A stretch of DNA of 64,000 nucleotides. Origin: Paroedura picta (taxonomy: Eukaryota; Chordata; Lepidosauria; Squamata; Gekkonidae). The notes beneath the pieces are model-generated. The model did no database searches, was not told where the DNA came from, and saw only the letters and a list, made by a program, of their open reading frames with translations. The stretch lies in the NCBI RefSeq assembly GCF_049243985.1, contig NC_135369.1, positions 23,110,765-23,174,764 on the forward strand, in the 5' to 3' direction. Below are positions 62,841 through 64,000 of the stretch, piece by piece. Each line of letters opens with the position of its first letter. Within the stretch, counting starts at the first letter, position 1. The translations under genes and the position numbers were made by a program.

Positions 62841-63415
62841 TTTTATTTATTTATTTTTATTCATTCACATTTATATATCGCCCTCCCCAAAGGCTCAGGG
62901 CAGTTTACATAGAACTGAGAACTATACAAAGAACCATACATCTAAATAACTGTAAGATTAATAATACTAACTGATAACAGAGTAACAGAACAACATTAAA
63001 CAGTAATAATACAACAGGTCCAGCAGCAGAATGCCTTGATGGATTTCTGGGGGAGTGGGAGGGGGGGCAGGGCCCCTGTTGATGTTGTTGTTTGTGCCTG
63101 GTCTCAACCAAATGCCTGGCGGAAGAGCTCCCTTTTGCAGGCCCTGCGGAACTGTTTTAGCTCTGTCAGGGCCCTGATCTCCTCTGGGAGCTCATTCCAC
63201 CAGGTGGGGGCCTCAACAGAGAAGGCTCTGGCCCTGGTTGAGGCCAGGTGGGCTTCTTTAGGGCCAGGGATCATTAGCCTGTTGGTGGTGGCATAGGGCT
63301 CTTTTGGGGCATAGGCAGGGAGGTGGTCCCTCAGGTATACTGGGCCCTGACTGCGTATGGCCTTGCAGATAATTACCAGAACCTTTAGCCTGATCCGGAA
63401 TTGCATGAATTGCAT
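62841..63415 (-). mobile_element. L2-like LINE 3' end with reverse-transcriptase frame remnant
   Basis: TTTATTTATTTATT tail. About 100 codons of the frame end are open on the minus strand and include PTWWNELPEEIRAL and FRRACKRELFRQAFG, the usual C-terminal motif of L2/CR1-type LINEs. Confidence 0.8.
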
Positions 63416-63810
63416 GTCTAGAAAAGGAGGGGCGGAGTTTTTGTGTGCTGACTGAATGTCTGCCTTTCGTCCCCCACAAGTACATCCTGCTTTTATGGCT
63501 CCCTCCTTAATGTTCGCTGAGGGAGATTAGCACACCTTTACTTTAGTTATCTTTCCAGCCAGTGTGCAAAGTAACGCTCGTCTTTGTTTGAGGTTGGGTT
63601 TGGTTAGGGGTTGTTTTTAGTCCCTCTACTAGAGAAAACAATTACAGCCCCACACAAAGCCCCGACAGGAAAGCGTTGAGCATGAGGGCTAATCCCTGTG
63701 CCTGCACATCTCTGTGTTATGCTCGCATGATATCTCAAAATCTACTGGCAACACAAATGTGTTGGCAAGGCCTTAGGAGGGGCTGCTAATGTCCACATTG
63801 CAAAGATTTG

Positions 63811-63999
63811 TAGTAGGGTTGGGAAATTCCTGGAGATTCTGGAGGCAGAGCTTGGGGAAAATGGGTTTTGGAGCAAAAATGCCATAGATTCCACCTCCAA
63901 AGTAGCCATTTCCTCCAGGGCGATAAACCTCGGTCATTCCAGGATAACCTCCGTTGTAATTCCAGATCTCCAGGACCCACCTGGAGGCTGGCAACCCTA
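63811..63999 (-). mobile_element. GGGTTGCCA-family element at right edge
   Basis: Runs from GTAGGGTTGGGAAATTCC to GAGGCTGGCAACCCTAA, the best preserved ends of this family in the window. Confidence 0.65.
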
Positions 64000-64000
64000 A

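Larger units (their letters stand above)
57155..64000. other. Gene-free repeat-dominated right flank
   Basis: Apart from the elements listed, 57160-57600, 60050-60410, 60800-61070, 61290-61505 and 63416-63810 hold nothing I recognise. No host exon was seen. Confidence 0.7.

Noticed and set aside
63104-63415. 103-codon minus-strand open frame
   Set aside because: C-terminal remnant of an L2-like LINE (WWNELPEEIR…FRRACKRELF).

Overview
This is a vertebrate nuclear window, almost certainly from a squamate reptile and probably a gecko-like lizard. Genes are split into small GT-AG exons in long introns. The repeats are Sauria-type and other tRNA-derived SINEs, a 5'-truncated Bov-B LINE, CR1 and L2-like LINE 3' ends, 5S-rRNA-like SINEs and many short hAT elements. 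The species is inferred from this repeat mix alone.

Layout: (1) 1-25163, plus strand: the last 31 coding exons of ATG2A, the autophagy lipid-transfer protein. They give 1443 residues, about the last three quarters of the protein, and the 5' part lies off the left edge. (2) 28456-44492, minus strand: a complete 7-coding-exon inositol-1,4,5-trisphosphate 3-kinase (442 aa, catalytic motifs intact), with a CpG island and probable promoter at about 45.3-46.2 kb. It converges on ATG2A, and the two distal poly(A) signals lie only about 40 bp apart. (3) 48232-51187 and 55303-57154, minus strand: two two-exon genes I do not recognise. Each has exon 1 = signal peptide + one membrane segment, a phase-0 intron, and exon 2 = the cytoplasmic tail. 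In both, an AATAAA overlaps the stop codon. They look like a tandem pair and are the best candidate here for something undescribed. (4) 57155-64000: repeats only, no host gene seen.

Repeats fill most introns and spacers. Three groups of short hAT elements stand out: a palindromic ~136-bp MITE (14 copies including a variant), a CAGTGGTCCCCAACC-ended family (5 copies) and a CTTTCTCAACC-ended group. Nineteen insertions have readable 8-bp target duplications and every one fits nnnTAnnn. Other items are Penelope-like inverted-arm elements with hammerhead-like cores, an unclassified ~0.7-kb inverted-repeat element inside a SINE, and a SINE whose tail runs into the splice acceptor of an ATG2A exon.

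ATG2A moves lipid at autophagosome contact sites and the kinase turns IP3 into IP4. Nothing in the sequence links the four genes in one pathway, so their proximity is reported as synteny only.
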